DNA from: a bacterium BMS3Bbin13
GTDB lineage: Bacteria > Pseudomonadota > Gammaproteobacteria > 21-64-14
Direction of reading: 5' to 3'
Length of the DNA stretch: 39,385 nucleotides
Assembly: GCA_002897735.1 (NCBI GenBank)
Contig: BDTW01000040.1
Location: 1-39,385, forward strand
In this document: positions 27,892 to 36,668 of the stretch, in pieces
Numbering within the stretch: position 1 is the stretch's first letter
Layout: every line of letters starts with the position of its first letter
Notes under the pieces: generated by a model
Database searches by the model: none
What the model saw: only the letters and a program-made list of their open reading frames with translations
Told to the model about the DNA's origin: nothing
Program-made: the position numbers and the translations under genes

Positions 27892-28047
27892 ATGGGCGAG
27901 AAGATCAAGCTGGTCTCCAGCGCGGGCACCGGGCACTACTACACGACGACCAAGAACAAGCGCAACACCCCGGGCAAGCTGGAGCGCAAGAAGTACGACC
28001 CGGTGGTACGCAAGCACGTCCTGTATAAGGAAGCGAAGATCAAGTAA
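27892..28047 (+). CDS. rpmG: Ribosomal protein bL33
   Basis: Large-subunit ribosomal protein, 51 aa: [20 protein letters not shown] at the start, then [20 protein letters not shown] and a lysine-rich end. It contains no Cys, so it is the zinc-independent form usual in gammaproteobacteria. AAAGGAG lies about 8 nt upstream of the ATG. Its stop codon directly touches the second palindromic element. Confidence 0.97.
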   Translation: MGEKIKLVSSAGTGHYYTTTKNKRNTPGKLERKKYDPVVRKHVLYKEAKIK

Positions 28048-28134
28048 GGGGACAGACCACGGTTTTATCTCATTCCTCTGAAGCGTTCCCTCGAAGTCTT
28101 CGACCCTCTACCAGAAAACCGTGGTCTGTCCCCT
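28047..28134. repeat. Palindromic element, copy 2: 20-bp perfect inverted repeat
   Basis: Arms 28047-28066 and 28115-28134 are perfect complements (AGGGGACAGACCACGGTTTT) with a 48-nt loop unrelated to the loop of copy 1. The arms match the core of copy 1. The left arm begins at the last base of the rpmG stop codon. It could form a hairpin that ends or protects the rpmBG message. Confidence 0.85.
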
Positions 28135-28302
28135 ATTTCGCTATTTCGCTCGACGCGGAACCATCGCGCACCCCTCCGGTCGAATTGGGCATCGGTGGAT
28201 TGTGAACACCCCGCGGGTGAGGTCGCCATCCGTCGGGCTCTGCGCGGGGAGTCCAACCACCGAACTGGCGAATACGGACCGGCTTCCACTAAACAAACCA
28301 AT

Positions 28303-29283
28303 ATGTCCGACGATGTCCTGATCCGCGTCGAGAACCTCCATCGCTACTATGGCGAGTTGTGTGCGGTGCGTGCGCTGAACTTCGAGCTGCGCAAGGGCGA
28401 GGTCCTGGGCTTGCTGGGACCGAACGGCGCCGGCAAGACCACGGCGATGCAGATCATCAGCGGCAACCTCGCCCCAAGCGTCGGGCGGGTGTGGATCGGC
28501 GGCATCGACCTGCTGGATGATCCGCGGGGCGCCAAGACGCAGCTCGGCTACCTGCCGGAGCAACCCCCGCTCTATCGCGAGTTCACGGTCGACGAGTACC
28601 TGGGATTCTGCGCGCGCATCCATGGCATCCCGCGCGCGGGCGTGCGCGACGCGGTGGCGCACGCCCGCGCGCGTTGCGGGCTGCGTGAGGTGGGCGGACG
28701 CCTGATCGGCAACCTCTCCAAGGGCTACCGGCAGCGCATCGGGATCGCCCAGGCCATCATCCACACGCCGGCGGTGGTCATCCTGGACGAGCCGACCGTA
28801 GGTCTGGACCCCATACAGATCCTGGAGATCCGCGACCTGATCCGCTCGCTGGGCGAGGCCCACGGTGTGATCGTCTCCACCCACACTCTGCCCGAAGTGC
28901 AGGCGGTCTGTAACCGGGTGCTGATGATCGACCGCGGCGAGCGCGTGCTCTACGGCTCCCTCGAGGAGATCACGCGCGACGGGGGCGACCACGGCCTGAC
29001 CGCCGCCTTCCGGCACCCGCCGCAAGCCGCCGAGGTGGCGACGCTGCCGGGCGTGGCGCGCGTGGAGGCGCTCCCCGACGGGCGCCTGCGCGTGCAACCG
29101 AAGCCGGGCGCGGATCCGGTCGAGGCGCTCGTGGCACGTGCCGTCGAGGGCGGCTGGGGCCTCTACGAACTGATTCCGGAACGCACGTCCCTGGAGCGAT
29201 TGTTCGTGGACTTGGTGTACCGCGACGCACGTCCCGGGACCAAGCCGCCGTCGCCGGCCCCCGTCCCGACGGAGGCGGCATGA
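28303..29283 (+). CDS. ABC transporter ATP-binding protein, GldA-like
   Basis: ATPase subunit of an ABC-2 type system. 326 aa. Walker A GPNGAGKTT at 39-47, the Q-loop region YLPEQPPLYREFTVDEYL, signature NLSKGYRQRIGIAQA, Walker B VVILDEPTVGLDP and the switch His in VSTHTLPEVQ. A C-terminal extension of about 90 residues after the nucleotide domain is typical of GldA-type proteins. The ATG at 28303 was chosen; the open frame upstream has no supporting similarity. Its stop overlaps the permease start by 4 nt. Substrate unknown; see the next three genes. Confidence 0.9.
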   Translation: MSDDVLIRVENLHRYYGELCAVRALNFELRKGEVLGLLGPNGAGKTTAMQIISGNLAPSVGRVWIGGIDLLDDPRGAKTQLGYLPEQPPLYREFTVDEYLGFCARIHGIPRAGVRDAVAHARARCGLREVGGRLIGNLSKGYRQRIGIAQAIIHTPAVVILDEPTVGLDPIQILEIRDLIRSLGEAHGVIVSTHTLPEVQAVCNRVLMIDRGERVLYGSLEEITRDGGDHGLTAAFRHPPQAAEVATLPGVARVEALPDGRLRVQPKPGADPVEALVARAVEGGWGLYELIPERTSLERLFVDLVYRDARPGTKPPSPAPVPTEAA

Positions 29284-30032
29284 TCCGCACGCTGGCGTTG
29301 CGCGAACTGCGTAGCCTGTTCCTCTCGCCGCTGGCGTGGGCCATCCTCGCCGTGGTGCTGTTCCTGCTGGCCTGGCTGTTCCTGGCACAGGTCGAGTACT
29401 TCCAGATGGTCCAGCCCCGGCTCGTCTCGATCCCGAATGCGCCGGGGATCACCGCCATCGTGGTCGCGCCGATGCTCGGCGACGCGGCGATCATTCTCAT
29501 GCTGGTGGCGCCGCTGCTCACCATGCGCCTGATCGCCGACGAGCGGCGTAACCACACGCTTCCGCTGCTGCTCTCCTCGCCGATCTCGATGACCGAGATC
29601 GTGCTCGGCAAGTACCTGGGGCTGCTGCTCTTCTTCCTGATCCTGCTGGCGCTGATCGCCCTCATGCCGTTGTCGCTGCTCATGGGCGGCGGCCTGGATT
29701 TCGGCACGCTGGCCGCGGGCTTCCTCGGACTGGCGCTGCTGCTCGCGGCCTACAGCGCCGCCGGTCTGTTCATGTCGAGCCTCACCCGCCAGCCGACCGT
29801 GGCCGCGATCAGCACCTTCGGGCTGCTGCTGCTGCTGTGGGTCATCGACTGGGCCGGCAACGCACGGCCCGGTATGAGCGGCGTGTTCACCTACCTCTCA
29901 CTGCTGCGCCACTACGAGTCGCTGCTCAAGGGCCTGTTCAACACCAAGGACGTGCTCTACTACCTGCTGTTCATCACCACCTTCCTGGTACTGAGCATCC
30001 GGCGCCTGGACGCCGACCGGCTGCAGCACTGA
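29280..30032 (+). CDS. ABC-2 type permease, GldF-like
   Basis: Membrane subunit of the same transporter, 250 aa with about six membrane helices. The segments LALRELRSLFLSPLAWAILA at the N-terminus, TMRLIADERRNHTLPLLLSS and SPISMTEIVLGKYLG are those of the GldF/ABC-2 permease family. It overlaps the ATPase gene by 4 nt. A gap of 120 nt separates it from the GldG-like gene; I accept no gene in it. Confidence 0.88.
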   Translation: MIRTLALRELRSLFLSPLAWAILAVVLFLLAWLFLAQVEYFQMVQPRLVSIPNAPGITAIVVAPMLGDAAIILMLVAPLLTMRLIADERRNHTLPLLLSSPISMTEIVLGKYLGLLLFFLILLALIALMPLSLLMGGGLDFGTLAAGFLGLALLLAAYSAAGLFMSSLTRQPTVAAISTFGLLLLLWVIDWAGNARPGMSGVFTYLSLLRHYESLLKGLFNTKDVLYYLLFITTFLVLSIRRLDADRLQH

Positions 30033-30152
30033 GAGCACCGGAAACCCGAGCATGACCCACACGAGCGCCGCTCGACGAACCCACCCGAATGCAGGCCGCG
30101 CCCGGCGCATCGGGTCGCACGCGCACGCCGCCCCGGCGCCGGAGATGAAGCG

Positions 30153-31541
30153 ATGGAGGTAAGCGCCCGCTCCCGGCTCCGGGTCCGCATCCAGAACATC
30201 GCCTTCGTGGTGCTGTTCCTCGGCGTCATGGGCCTGCTGGCCTGGCTGAGCACCCAGTACACCTATCAGGCGGACTGGACCGCCGGACACCGCAACACCC
30301 TGACGCAGGCGAGCGTGCGGGTCCTGAAGAGGATTGCGGGTCCGGTGACGATTACCGCCTACGCACGCGAGAACCCGCAACTGCGCCGGCGCATACGCAA
30401 CCTGGTGGATCGGTACCGGCGGGCCAAATCCGACATCCGCCTCGACTTCATCAATCCCGACACGGTACCGGCGCAGGTACGCCAACTGGGCATCACCGTG
30501 GACGGCGAGCTGGTCATCCAGTACCGGGGGCGCAGCCAGCAGCTCACGCAACTCAGCGAACAGGCGCTCACCAACGCCCTGCTGCGGGTGGCGAGCGGCA
30601 CCAAGCGCCGGGCGGTGTTTCTCACCGGCCACGGCGAGCGCGCCCCGCTCGGGCGCGCCAACTTCGATCTCGGCGACTTCGGCCGCGAACTCGAGCGCAA
30701 GGGCATCGCGGTCCGCACGCTGAACCTGGCCGACGTCCCGAACATCCCCGCCGGCACCACGGTACTGGTGATCGCGAGCCCGCGCGTGAACCTGCTGCCC
30801 GGCGAGACGGCCGAGATCGTCGACTACGTCAAGAAGGGCGGCAACCTGCTCTGGTTCCACGACCCGGGTCCGCTGCACGGCCTCGATCCGCTCGCCAAGG
30901 CGCTGCACATCCGCCTCCTGCCCGGGACCATCGTCGATCCGGCGGCGGTGCGCCTGTTCAGGGCGCCCTTCGCGCTGGTCACCCGATACCCGCCGACCCC
31001 GGTGACGCAGGGAATGAACCTGCTCACGCTGTTCCCGGAGGCCGCGGCGATCACCATCGACGGGAACCACGACGACTGGCAGGGCGGTGCGTTCCTGCAA
31101 AGCAGCGCCGCCAGTTGGGACACCACCCGGCCGCTCAAGGGCACCATCTCGTTCGTCGCGGGCAAGGACCGGCGTGGTCCTCAGGACATCGGGGTCTACC
31201 TGACCCGGGCGATCCCATCCAAGGACGTCGGCAAACGGAAATCCGCGCCCGGCTCCTCCGCACGCCCCCGTTCCCAGCGTATCGCGGTGATCGGCGACGG
31301 CGACTTCCTGTCGAACACCTATCTCGGCAACGCCGGCAACCTGAACCTCGGACTCAAGATATTCCAATGGATCACCCACAATGACCGCTTCGTCGACGTA
31401 CCCGCCAGGACCGCCCCCGACCGCACGCTGACCCTAAGCGCCTCCGAGGAGGGGATCATGGGATTCGGCCTCCTGTTCGGGTTGCCGGTGCTGCTGCTCG
31501 GCAGCGGCATCGTGGTCTGGTATCGCCGTCGCCGCCGATGA
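30153..31541 (+). CDS. GldG-like auxiliary protein of the ABC system
   Basis: Periplasmic-facing protein of the GldG/ABC-auxiliary family, 462 aa. One membrane helix lies near residues 14-33 and another close to the C-terminus (about 438-456), with a large soluble region between. Family-like parts: LTQASVRVLKRIAGPVTITA near residue 50, AVFLTGHGERAP around residue 155, VLVIASPRVNLLPGE, and RIAVIGDGDFLSNTYLGNAG toward the end. In Bacteroidetes GldG works with GldA and GldF in gliding. In proteobacteria the trio is widespread with no settled role. The start codon at 30153 has no strong ribosome-binding site. Confidence 0.85.
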   Translation: MEVSARSRLRVRIQNIAFVVLFLGVMGLLAWLSTQYTYQADWTAGHRNTLTQASVRVLKRIAGPVTITAYARENPQLRRRIRNLVDRYRRAKSDIRLDFINPDTVPAQVRQLGITVDGELVIQYRGRSQQLTQLSEQALTNALLRVASGTKRRAVFLTGHGERAPLGRANFDLGDFGRELERKGIAVRTLNLADVPNIPAGTTVLVIASPRVNLLPGETAEIVDYVKKGGNLLWFHDPGPLHGLDPLAKALHIRLLPGTIVDPAAVRLFRAPFALVTRYPPTPVTQGMNLLTLFPEAAAITIDGNHDDWQGGAFLQSSAASWDTTRPLKGTISFVAGKDRRGPQDIGVYLTRAIPSKDVGKRKSAPGSSARPRSQRIAVIGDGDFLSNTYLGNAGNLNLGLKIFQWITHNDRFVDVPARTAPDRTLTLSASEEGIMGFGLLFGLPVLLLGSGIVVWYRRRRR

Positions 31542-32473
31542 GCACCGTGCGCAGCCGCACCCTGCTCAACCTCGCGCTGATCGTGGTCGCCGCGGCCCTG
31601 GGACTGGTCGTCTACCTGCGCCCCGGGCACCGGCCGCCGCCGCCGAAACCACCCATCACCCCCCTGCACGTGAAGGACATCGCGCGCATCCGGATCGTCC
31701 GCCCGGGACACGAGACCATCGAACTGCAACGCAACCACGGAGTATGGAGGATCACCGCGCCGATCCGGGCGCGCGCCGATACGATGAGGGTGGAGGGCAT
31801 TGAAGCCGCCGCGGGCGCGCGCAGCCTGGCCCGCTATCCGGTCGCGCGACTCAAGCTTGGGGGGGTCGGGCTCGCCCCCCCCAAGGTGCGACTCCGGCTC
31901 AACGGGCGGGAACTCGACTTCGGGGGTACCGATCCGATCAACCAATGGCGCTACGTCAAGGTCGGCGACACCGTGCACCTGACCACCGATACGGTGTATC
32001 CGTTCCTCACCATGCCGCCGACGGCGTTCGTGAATCTCGCACTGCTCCCGCCGGGCGCGCAGATCACCTCCCTTGCACTGCCAAAGCTCACGTTGCACCG
32101 CGGCGCGAACGAGCACTGGTCGATCACGCCGCCGCACCCCGGCATCGACCGCGCCCGCATCCGATCCCTGCTACGGCGCTGGCGCGACGTCCGTGCGCTG
32201 TTCGTTCAACGCGACCACGGCGGCGCATCCAAGGGCCGCATCACGATCCGCCTGAAGGGACGCAAGTCCCCGCTGCGCTTCGTCATCCGCCGGACGCACC
32301 CGGGTCTGGTTCTGGCCCGACCCGATGCCGGACTGAGCTACCACCTCGGCAGCTCCGGGTCACGGGGCCTGCTCGCGCTCCCGCCGTCGAAGACACCGGC
32401 CGCAAAGCCGCCCAAGCCCCCCACCCGATCACCGCCCGACCCCCGGGACAAGGCCGCGGGTCGCGCGCCCTGA
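31538..32473 (+). CDS. DUF4340 domain protein linked to the Gld-like ABC system
   Basis: 311 aa, function unknown. An N-terminal membrane anchor (about residues 9-27) is followed by a soluble region with the DUF4340 pattern: a first part with IRIVRPGHETIELQRNHGVW and ITAPI, then LGGVGLAPPKVRLRLNGREL. The C-terminal 40 residues are rich in Pro, Lys and Ala and probably disordered. It overlaps the GldG-like gene by 4 nt; this four-gene order is seen in many proteobacteria (family knowledge). It likely faces the periplasm and works with the GldG-like subunit (inference). Confidence 0.83.
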   Translation: MSTVRSRTLLNLALIVVAAALGLVVYLRPGHRPPPPKPPITPLHVKDIARIRIVRPGHETIELQRNHGVWRITAPIRARADTMRVEGIEAAAGARSLARYPVARLKLGGVGLAPPKVRLRLNGRELDFGGTDPINQWRYVKVGDTVHLTTDTVYPFLTMPPTAFVNLALLPPGAQITSLALPKLTLHRGANEHWSITPPHPGIDRARIRSLLRRWRDVRALFVQRDHGGASKGRITIRLKGRKSPLRFVIRRTHPGLVLARPDAGLSYHLGSSGSRGLLALPPSKTPAAKPPKPPTRSPPDPRDKAAGRAP

Positions 32474-32602
32474 TCGCGCGCCGTCGTTTCATCCGACGCG
32501 GGGAGATCCCCCCTTGAAACGCGCGGACGTGGAGAGGCGTGTGCGAGGCGCCCTCGCGGCGCGCATCACGAACGCTGTCCGTGGTACGGCCGGGAATCCG
32601 GC

Positions 32603-32803
32603 TCACAGAGCTGGCGGTTGGGGCGCATGAATTGAACCAGAATAGCGTGGAGACTCTTCCTTCATCAACGCCCTGATCGCCCGAACTACGTTAGTTTTTC
32701 CCGAATTATTTGGTCCGCATATGGCGGCATATGAGGATGGAAAGTCCAGGTCAACGTTCTCGAGTGTCCGGTAGTTTCGGATCCTAAAGGCAGTGATCTT
32801 CAT
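32603..32803 (-). pseudogene. 5' remnant of an OLD/RecF-like AAA ATPase gene
   Basis: Sixty-six codons remain. The first 50 read as the start of an overcoming-lysogenisation-defect or RecF-type ATPase: MKITAFRIRNYRTLENVDLDF, then Walker A CGPNNSGKTN around residues 29-38 and VVRAIRALMKEES. After that the similarity stops and the frame ends within 16 codons. A good ribosome-binding site (AGGTG, 6 nt before the ATG at 32803) shows that this was a real gene start. Full proteins of the family have several hundred residues, so the rest has been lost. Confidence 0.72.
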
Positions 32804-33391
32804 TCGTTCACCTGCTTGTGCATCGTCGCAGTAGGAACACCGGTTACCAAGTACCCCCTGCACAGATTCCGACGTGCGGTTTTGGTGAGTAGGCTGGTTC
32901 TTCCTGCCATGGCAGGATGCAGTTTACATTCTCTGTACCGCCTGATTTCTCGGTGGTGCCACAATATCGCACCCACTTAAATCCTCCCTGACGGGCCACA
33001 TGGGCACGCCTTCTCCCCCGGCGCTCACGACAACGGTCTTCAGTCAATGCCGCCCCCGGGGGTATGAAACCAGTCCCTGCAGGCAGACTCCGGGGGGTCG
33101 GCTCCTCCATCACTTCAGCAGCTTCTAGCACATCAATGTCGGCTCCTGCCGTTCGATCCGCGCGCTACGGCACACTCAACTATCCTGACAGAGGGCTCTC
33201 TTCAGGTTCCAACATCGCGTATCAGATCACAATAGATCCGTTTTCAACGGCAGCCCTTCGGTCTGCCTGGACCACACGATCACACCCCCTTCGGGAAGAT
33301 GCCGGCCTTCGGCCTCGATTGCGTGGTGCTGCGCCATTCCGGGTACTGTGCGCCCTGATGCACCGCGCCAGCGGCGGACTGCCCCACAGTT
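32804..33391. other. Accessory gap without a recognised gene
   Basis: This stretch between the two gene remnants is less GC-rich than the core. Several open frames of about 90-110 codons cross it on both strands, but none has a recognisable domain and codon use does not convince me. It contains a small palindrome CTGCCATGGCAG near 32916-32927. It is probably debris of mobile or defence genes; I see nothing more definite. Confidence 0.5.
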
Positions 33392-33454
33392 TGCTATGTC
33401 GCGGCTCATGGTCACCACCATCGCCTTACCTTCCATCGCGGCTTGGCGCTTCTT
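33392..33454 (-). pseudogene. Short remnant of a second, unrelated HsdR
   Basis: One frame reads KKRQAAMEGKAMVVTMSRDIA, which resembles the second RecA-like domain of another type I restriction subunit family (pattern EGKAM(V/I)V-MSR-I). The intact hsdR just upstream has a different sequence at that point (QARAMVVTSGIERAI), so this is not a duplicate of it. Similarity ends on both sides within a few codons. The match is short, so confidence is moderate. Confidence 0.5.
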
Positions 33455-33486
33455 CCTGCGCCCGGCGATGGATGCCGCCCCGCCCA

Positions 33487-36400
33487 TCAGCGAGGATCCG
33501 ACGAGGCCGCGCCGCCCTGCGTGTACGTCAGCCCGAACACCGTATCGGTCATCCACCGCCGGAACGATTCGTTGTCCATGAACTGCCTGAACAGTTCCGT
33601 ATCGTCCTTCAGCACCGCCGTCATCACGCGCGCCAGCGCCTTGTCGTGCTCGATGCGGGCGTTCTGCTTGTCCGAGTTGTTCTTCGCGTTCTGGTAGGCC
33701 GTGTCGGCGGCGACCCGGACGGGGATGTCCTCGATGATGAGCCTGTGCACGCGGTCGGTGTCGCTCCAGGGGATGTTGCCGAACTGGTCGTTGAAGGTCT
33801 TGAGGATATTCGAGAGCCGATCGATCTCCGGCTCAGGCTTGTGGCCGCCGCTGGTGGTCGGCACGGGCTCGATCTCCGCGTCCGCGTCGGGAAGCTGGAT
33901 CTTCACGGCGGCCTGTTTCTCGACCCGGTAGCTGTCCATGTCGATGGCTTCGAGGATGCCCTTGGACAAGTCCTCCTCAACCGGTGCCGGCAGCTTGGGC
34001 ACGAGGAAGGTGAGGAAGATCGAGAGCTTCTCCCACTCGGCATTGGTATAGGGCAGGACCTGTGACAGGAAGCCATAGGCCCGCAGGAACGCCTTGGCCT
34101 TGCCCTTGAAGTCGACCTGCCCATCCTCGTCAAGGTGCTCGCGGTAGTCGGCCACGCAGGCGTCGAGAATCGGGTCGAGGCGGTCGCGATCCGCCCCGCC
34201 GAGGTACTGTTCCACGAACTGGTCGATCTGCGCCGTCACATAGACCTGGTAGCCGTCGAGCGCCGCCTTCAGGTCGTGCAGCTTGTCCGGATCGGTCTCC
34301 TCGGCGAGGATCGTGATGCGATAGTAGTCGCTGAACGCGGCCTTGATCGTGTCCGTGTCGTTCATGAAGTCAAGCACGAAGACATCGTGCTTCTGCGGGT
34401 GCGCGCGGTTGAGGCGCGAGAGCGCCTGTACCGCCTTGATGCCGGAGAGCATCTTGTCCACGTACATGGTGTGTAGGAGCGGCTCGTCGTAGCCGGTCTG
34501 GAACTTGTCGGCACAGACGAGGAAGCGGTACGGGTCCCGCTGGATCTCGTCGGTGATCCGGCTCGACGGGAAGCCGTTCAGCGAGGCCTCGGTGACCGGC
34601 GCGCCGCCGTATTCGTGCTCGCCGGAAAAGGCGACGATGGGGCGGTACGGGCTCTTGCGCTCGACCAGGTAGTCCCGAATGGCATGGTAATACTGGATGG
34701 CCCGCTCGATGCCGCTGGTCACCACCATCGCCCGCGCCTGGCCGCCGATCTTGTTCAGTCCCAGCACCTGTTCGTGGAAGTGGTCGACCATGATCTCGGC
34801 CTTGAGCCGGATCGCGTGCTCGTGGCTCTCAACGTAGCGACGCAGCTTCTTCGATGCCCGCTTGGTGTCGAACTCGGGGTCGTCCACGACCTTCTTGACC
34901 AGATTGTAGTAGCTCTCGATTGGCGTGTAGTGCCGGAGCACATCCAGGATAAAGCCCTCCTGGATCGCCTGCTTCATGGTGTAGCTGTGGAAGGGCCGGT
35001 GGCGCACCGTCCCGTCGGCCTGCGACTCGGGCTCGCCGAAGATCTCCAGGGTCTTGTTCTTGGGCGTGGCGGTGAAGGCGAAGTAGCTGGCGTTGGGCAA
35101 CAGTTTCTTGGCCTCCATCAGCCGGTTGATCGTGTCCTCAAGGGTTTCGTCGTCCTCCTCCGCGCCGTCGGCCGACAGCGCCAGCGACAGCGCTGCCGAG
35201 GTGCGCCCGCCCTGGCTCGAGTGCGCCTCGTCGATGATGATCGCAAAGCGCCGCCCCCGATGATCGCTGCCGATCTCATCGAGGATGAACGGAAACTTCT
35301 GCACCGTGGAGATGATGATCTTCTTGCCCTCGGCGATGAACTCGCGCAGGTCGCCCGAGCGCTCCGCGTGCCCCACGGTCGCGCCCACCTGCGCGAACTG
35401 CTTGATGGTGTTCTTGATCTGTTGGTCGAGGAGCCGCCGGTCGGTGACGACGAGGATCGAGTCGAACACCGGCGCGTCGTCCTTAGTGAGCCCGATCAAC
35501 TGGTGCGCGAGCCAGGCGATGGAGTTCGACTTGCCGCTGCCCGCCGAGTGCTGAATCAGATACCGACACCCTGCTCCGCTCTCGCCTGCATCGGCCAGCA
35601 GCCGGCGCACTACGTCGAGCTGGTGAAAGCGCGGCCAAATCTGTGTGCGCTTCTTGCGCCCGGTCTTCTCGTCTTTCTCCTCGACGATCTGGGCGTAATT
35701 TTCGATAATGTCCGTGAGTCCGTCACGCGTCAGGATGCGCTTCCAGAGGAAGTCGGTCTTGAGCCCGTTCGGGTTGGGCGGATTACCGGCGCCATCGTTC
35801 CAGCCCTGGTTGAAGGGCAGGAACCACGAGGCCTTTCCTTTCAGGTGCGTACAAAAGCGCACCTCCTGATCGTCCACCGCAAAGTGCGCGATACAGCGGC
35901 CGAACTCGAACAGCTTCTCGCGCGGGTCGCGGTCGCGCTGGTACTGCTCCAAGGCGTCCGCGACCGTCTGCTTGGTAAGACTGTTCTTCAACTCGAAGGT
36001 GGCGATAGGCAAGCCGTTGATGAACAGTCCCAGGTCGAGCGCGAGCTGCGCCTCGTCGCGGCTGTAGCGCAGTTGCCGCGTGACGCTGAAGCGGTTGGCC
36101 GCATAGCGCTCGGCAGCCTTGGCGTTGCCCGGCGATGGCGTGCCATAGAAGAGATCGAGATGGAGCGGACCGTGCTTGATCCCGTGGCGCAGCACATCGA
36201 TGGTGCCACGCCGTGTGATCTCGCCCTGCACACGCGCCAGAAACTTGCGCCGCGTGGGGCCGTCCTCGCCGAGGGCGAGTGCTTCGGCGGCGTCGGGCTG
36301 CGTGTCCCACAGGAAGGCCGCAAGCTGCGCCAGGTCCACACAGTACTCGCGGTCGTAGTCCTCGGAACGGCCGCCGATCCAGCCGGCGCCGTAGATGGCC

Positions 36401-36513
36401 GGCCGCTCCCGCACCTGACTGGCCGGTGGCACCGCACCCGGATCGCAGGCCTCACCGGTCAGCGCCGTGCAGATCAGCCGTTCGAGGCCGCGTTCGCTGG
36501 TATCGGTGGTCAT
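33487..36513 (-). CDS. hsdR: Type I restriction enzyme endonuclease/translocase subunit HsdR
   Basis: Cuts DNA after ATP-driven translocation when the site is unmethylated; works with HsdM and HsdS. 1008 aa from the ATG at 36513. The N-terminal nuclease site is intact: Asp160, Glu174, Lys176 in LDLGLFINGLPIATFELK. Then come Walker A SAGSGKSNS (about 324-331), helicase box AIIIDEAHSSQGG near 430, and later helicase motifs such as FQTGYDEPLLHTMYVDK and QALSRLNR. The C-terminal helical part ends with RRWMTDTVFGLTY. No frame break is seen. A 392-bp repeat-rich gap precedes it, so it may have its own promoter or rely on read-through from the AlbA_2 gene. A GTG 27 nt upstream is a weaker alternative start. 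Confidence 0.95.
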   Translation of the reverse strand: MTTDTSERGLERLICTALTGEACDPGAVPPASQVRERPAIYGAGWIGGRSEDYDREYCVDLAQLAAFLWDTQPDAAEALALGEDGPTRRKFLARVQGEITRRGTIDVLRHGIKHGPLHLDLFYGTPSPGNAKAAERYAANRFSVTRQLRYSRDEAQLALDLGLFINGLPIATFELKNSLTKQTVADALEQYQRDRDPREKLFEFGRCIAHFAVDDQEVRFCTHLKGKASWFLPFNQGWNDGAGNPPNPNGLKTDFLWKRILTRDGLTDIIENYAQIVEEKDEKTGRKKRTQIWPRFHQLDVVRRLLADAGESGAGCRYLIQHSAGSGKSNSIAWLAHQLIGLTKDDAPVFDSILVVTDRRLLDQQIKNTIKQFAQVGATVGHAERSGDLREFIAEGKKIIISTVQKFPFILDEIGSDHRGRRFAIIIDEAHSSQGGRTSAALSLALSADGAEEDDETLEDTINRLMEAKKLLPNASYFAFTATPKNKTLEIFGEPESQADGTVRHRPFHSYTMKQAIQEGFILDVLRHYTPIESYYNLVKKVVDDPEFDTKRASKKLRRYVESHEHAIRLKAEIMVDHFHEQVLGLNKIGGQARAMVVTSGIERAIQYYHAIRDYLVERKSPYRPIVAFSGEHEYGGAPVTEASLNGFPSSRITDEIQRDPYRFLVCADKFQTGYDEPLLHTMYVDKMLSGIKAVQALSRLNRAHPQKHDVFVLDFMNDTDTIKAAFSDYYRITILAEETDPDKLHDLKAALDGYQVYVTAQIDQFVEQYLGGADRDRLDPILDACVADYREHLDEDGQVDFKGKAKAFLRAYGFLSQVLPYTNAEWEKLSIFLTFLVPKLPAPVEEDLSKGILEAIDMDSYRVEKQAAVKIQLPDADAEIEPVPTTSGGHKPEPEIDRLSNILKTFNDQFGNIPWSDTDRVHRLIIEDIPVRVAADTAYQNAKNNSDKQNARIEHDKALARVMTAVLKDDTELFRQFMDNESFRRWMTDTVFGLTYTQGGAASSDPR

Positions 36514-36523
36514 CCGGCGCCAC

Positions 36524-36637
36524 CCTTCCCGATCAAGCACCCGTCAAGGAAGGCCGCGCCTCCCAAGTAATTGAAAAACATGGAGACGGTGATTCGGGGC
36601 CGGCTTCTTGGAACCTTCCTGATCAAGTACCCATCAA
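36524..36637. repeat. 90-bp-period direct repeat before hsdR
   Basis: The 24-nt sequence CCTTCC(C/T)GATCAAG(C/T)ACCC at 36524 onward recurs at 36614 with three mismatches overall; both copies end in TCAAG. The first copy runs across the region just before the hsdR start, so the duplication may have moved or copied a leader sequence. Confidence 0.6.
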
Positions 36638-36668
36638 GTAACCTGGTAGCACCCGGATGTCCGCCGCC

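Noticed and set aside
27464-28140. Complete insertion sequence carrying rpmB-rpmG between two inverted repeats
   Set aside because: The two elements are each self-complementary and the genes between are essential ribosomal proteins in conserved order; no transposase is present, so they are two separate elements.
30052-30162. 36-codon plus-strand frame between the GldF-like and GldG-like genes
   Set aside because: Too short, no clear ribosome-binding site and no similarity; it overlaps the start of the GldG-like gene in another frame.
32804-33391. Group II intron or retron remnant
   Set aside because: I looked for a reverse-transcriptase motif and a domain V-type hairpin and found neither, so I left the stretch unassigned.
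34615-36570. 651-codon plus-strand open frame opposite hsdR
   Set aside because: hsdR has nuclease and helicase motifs in order along 1008 residues; the opposite frame shows none.
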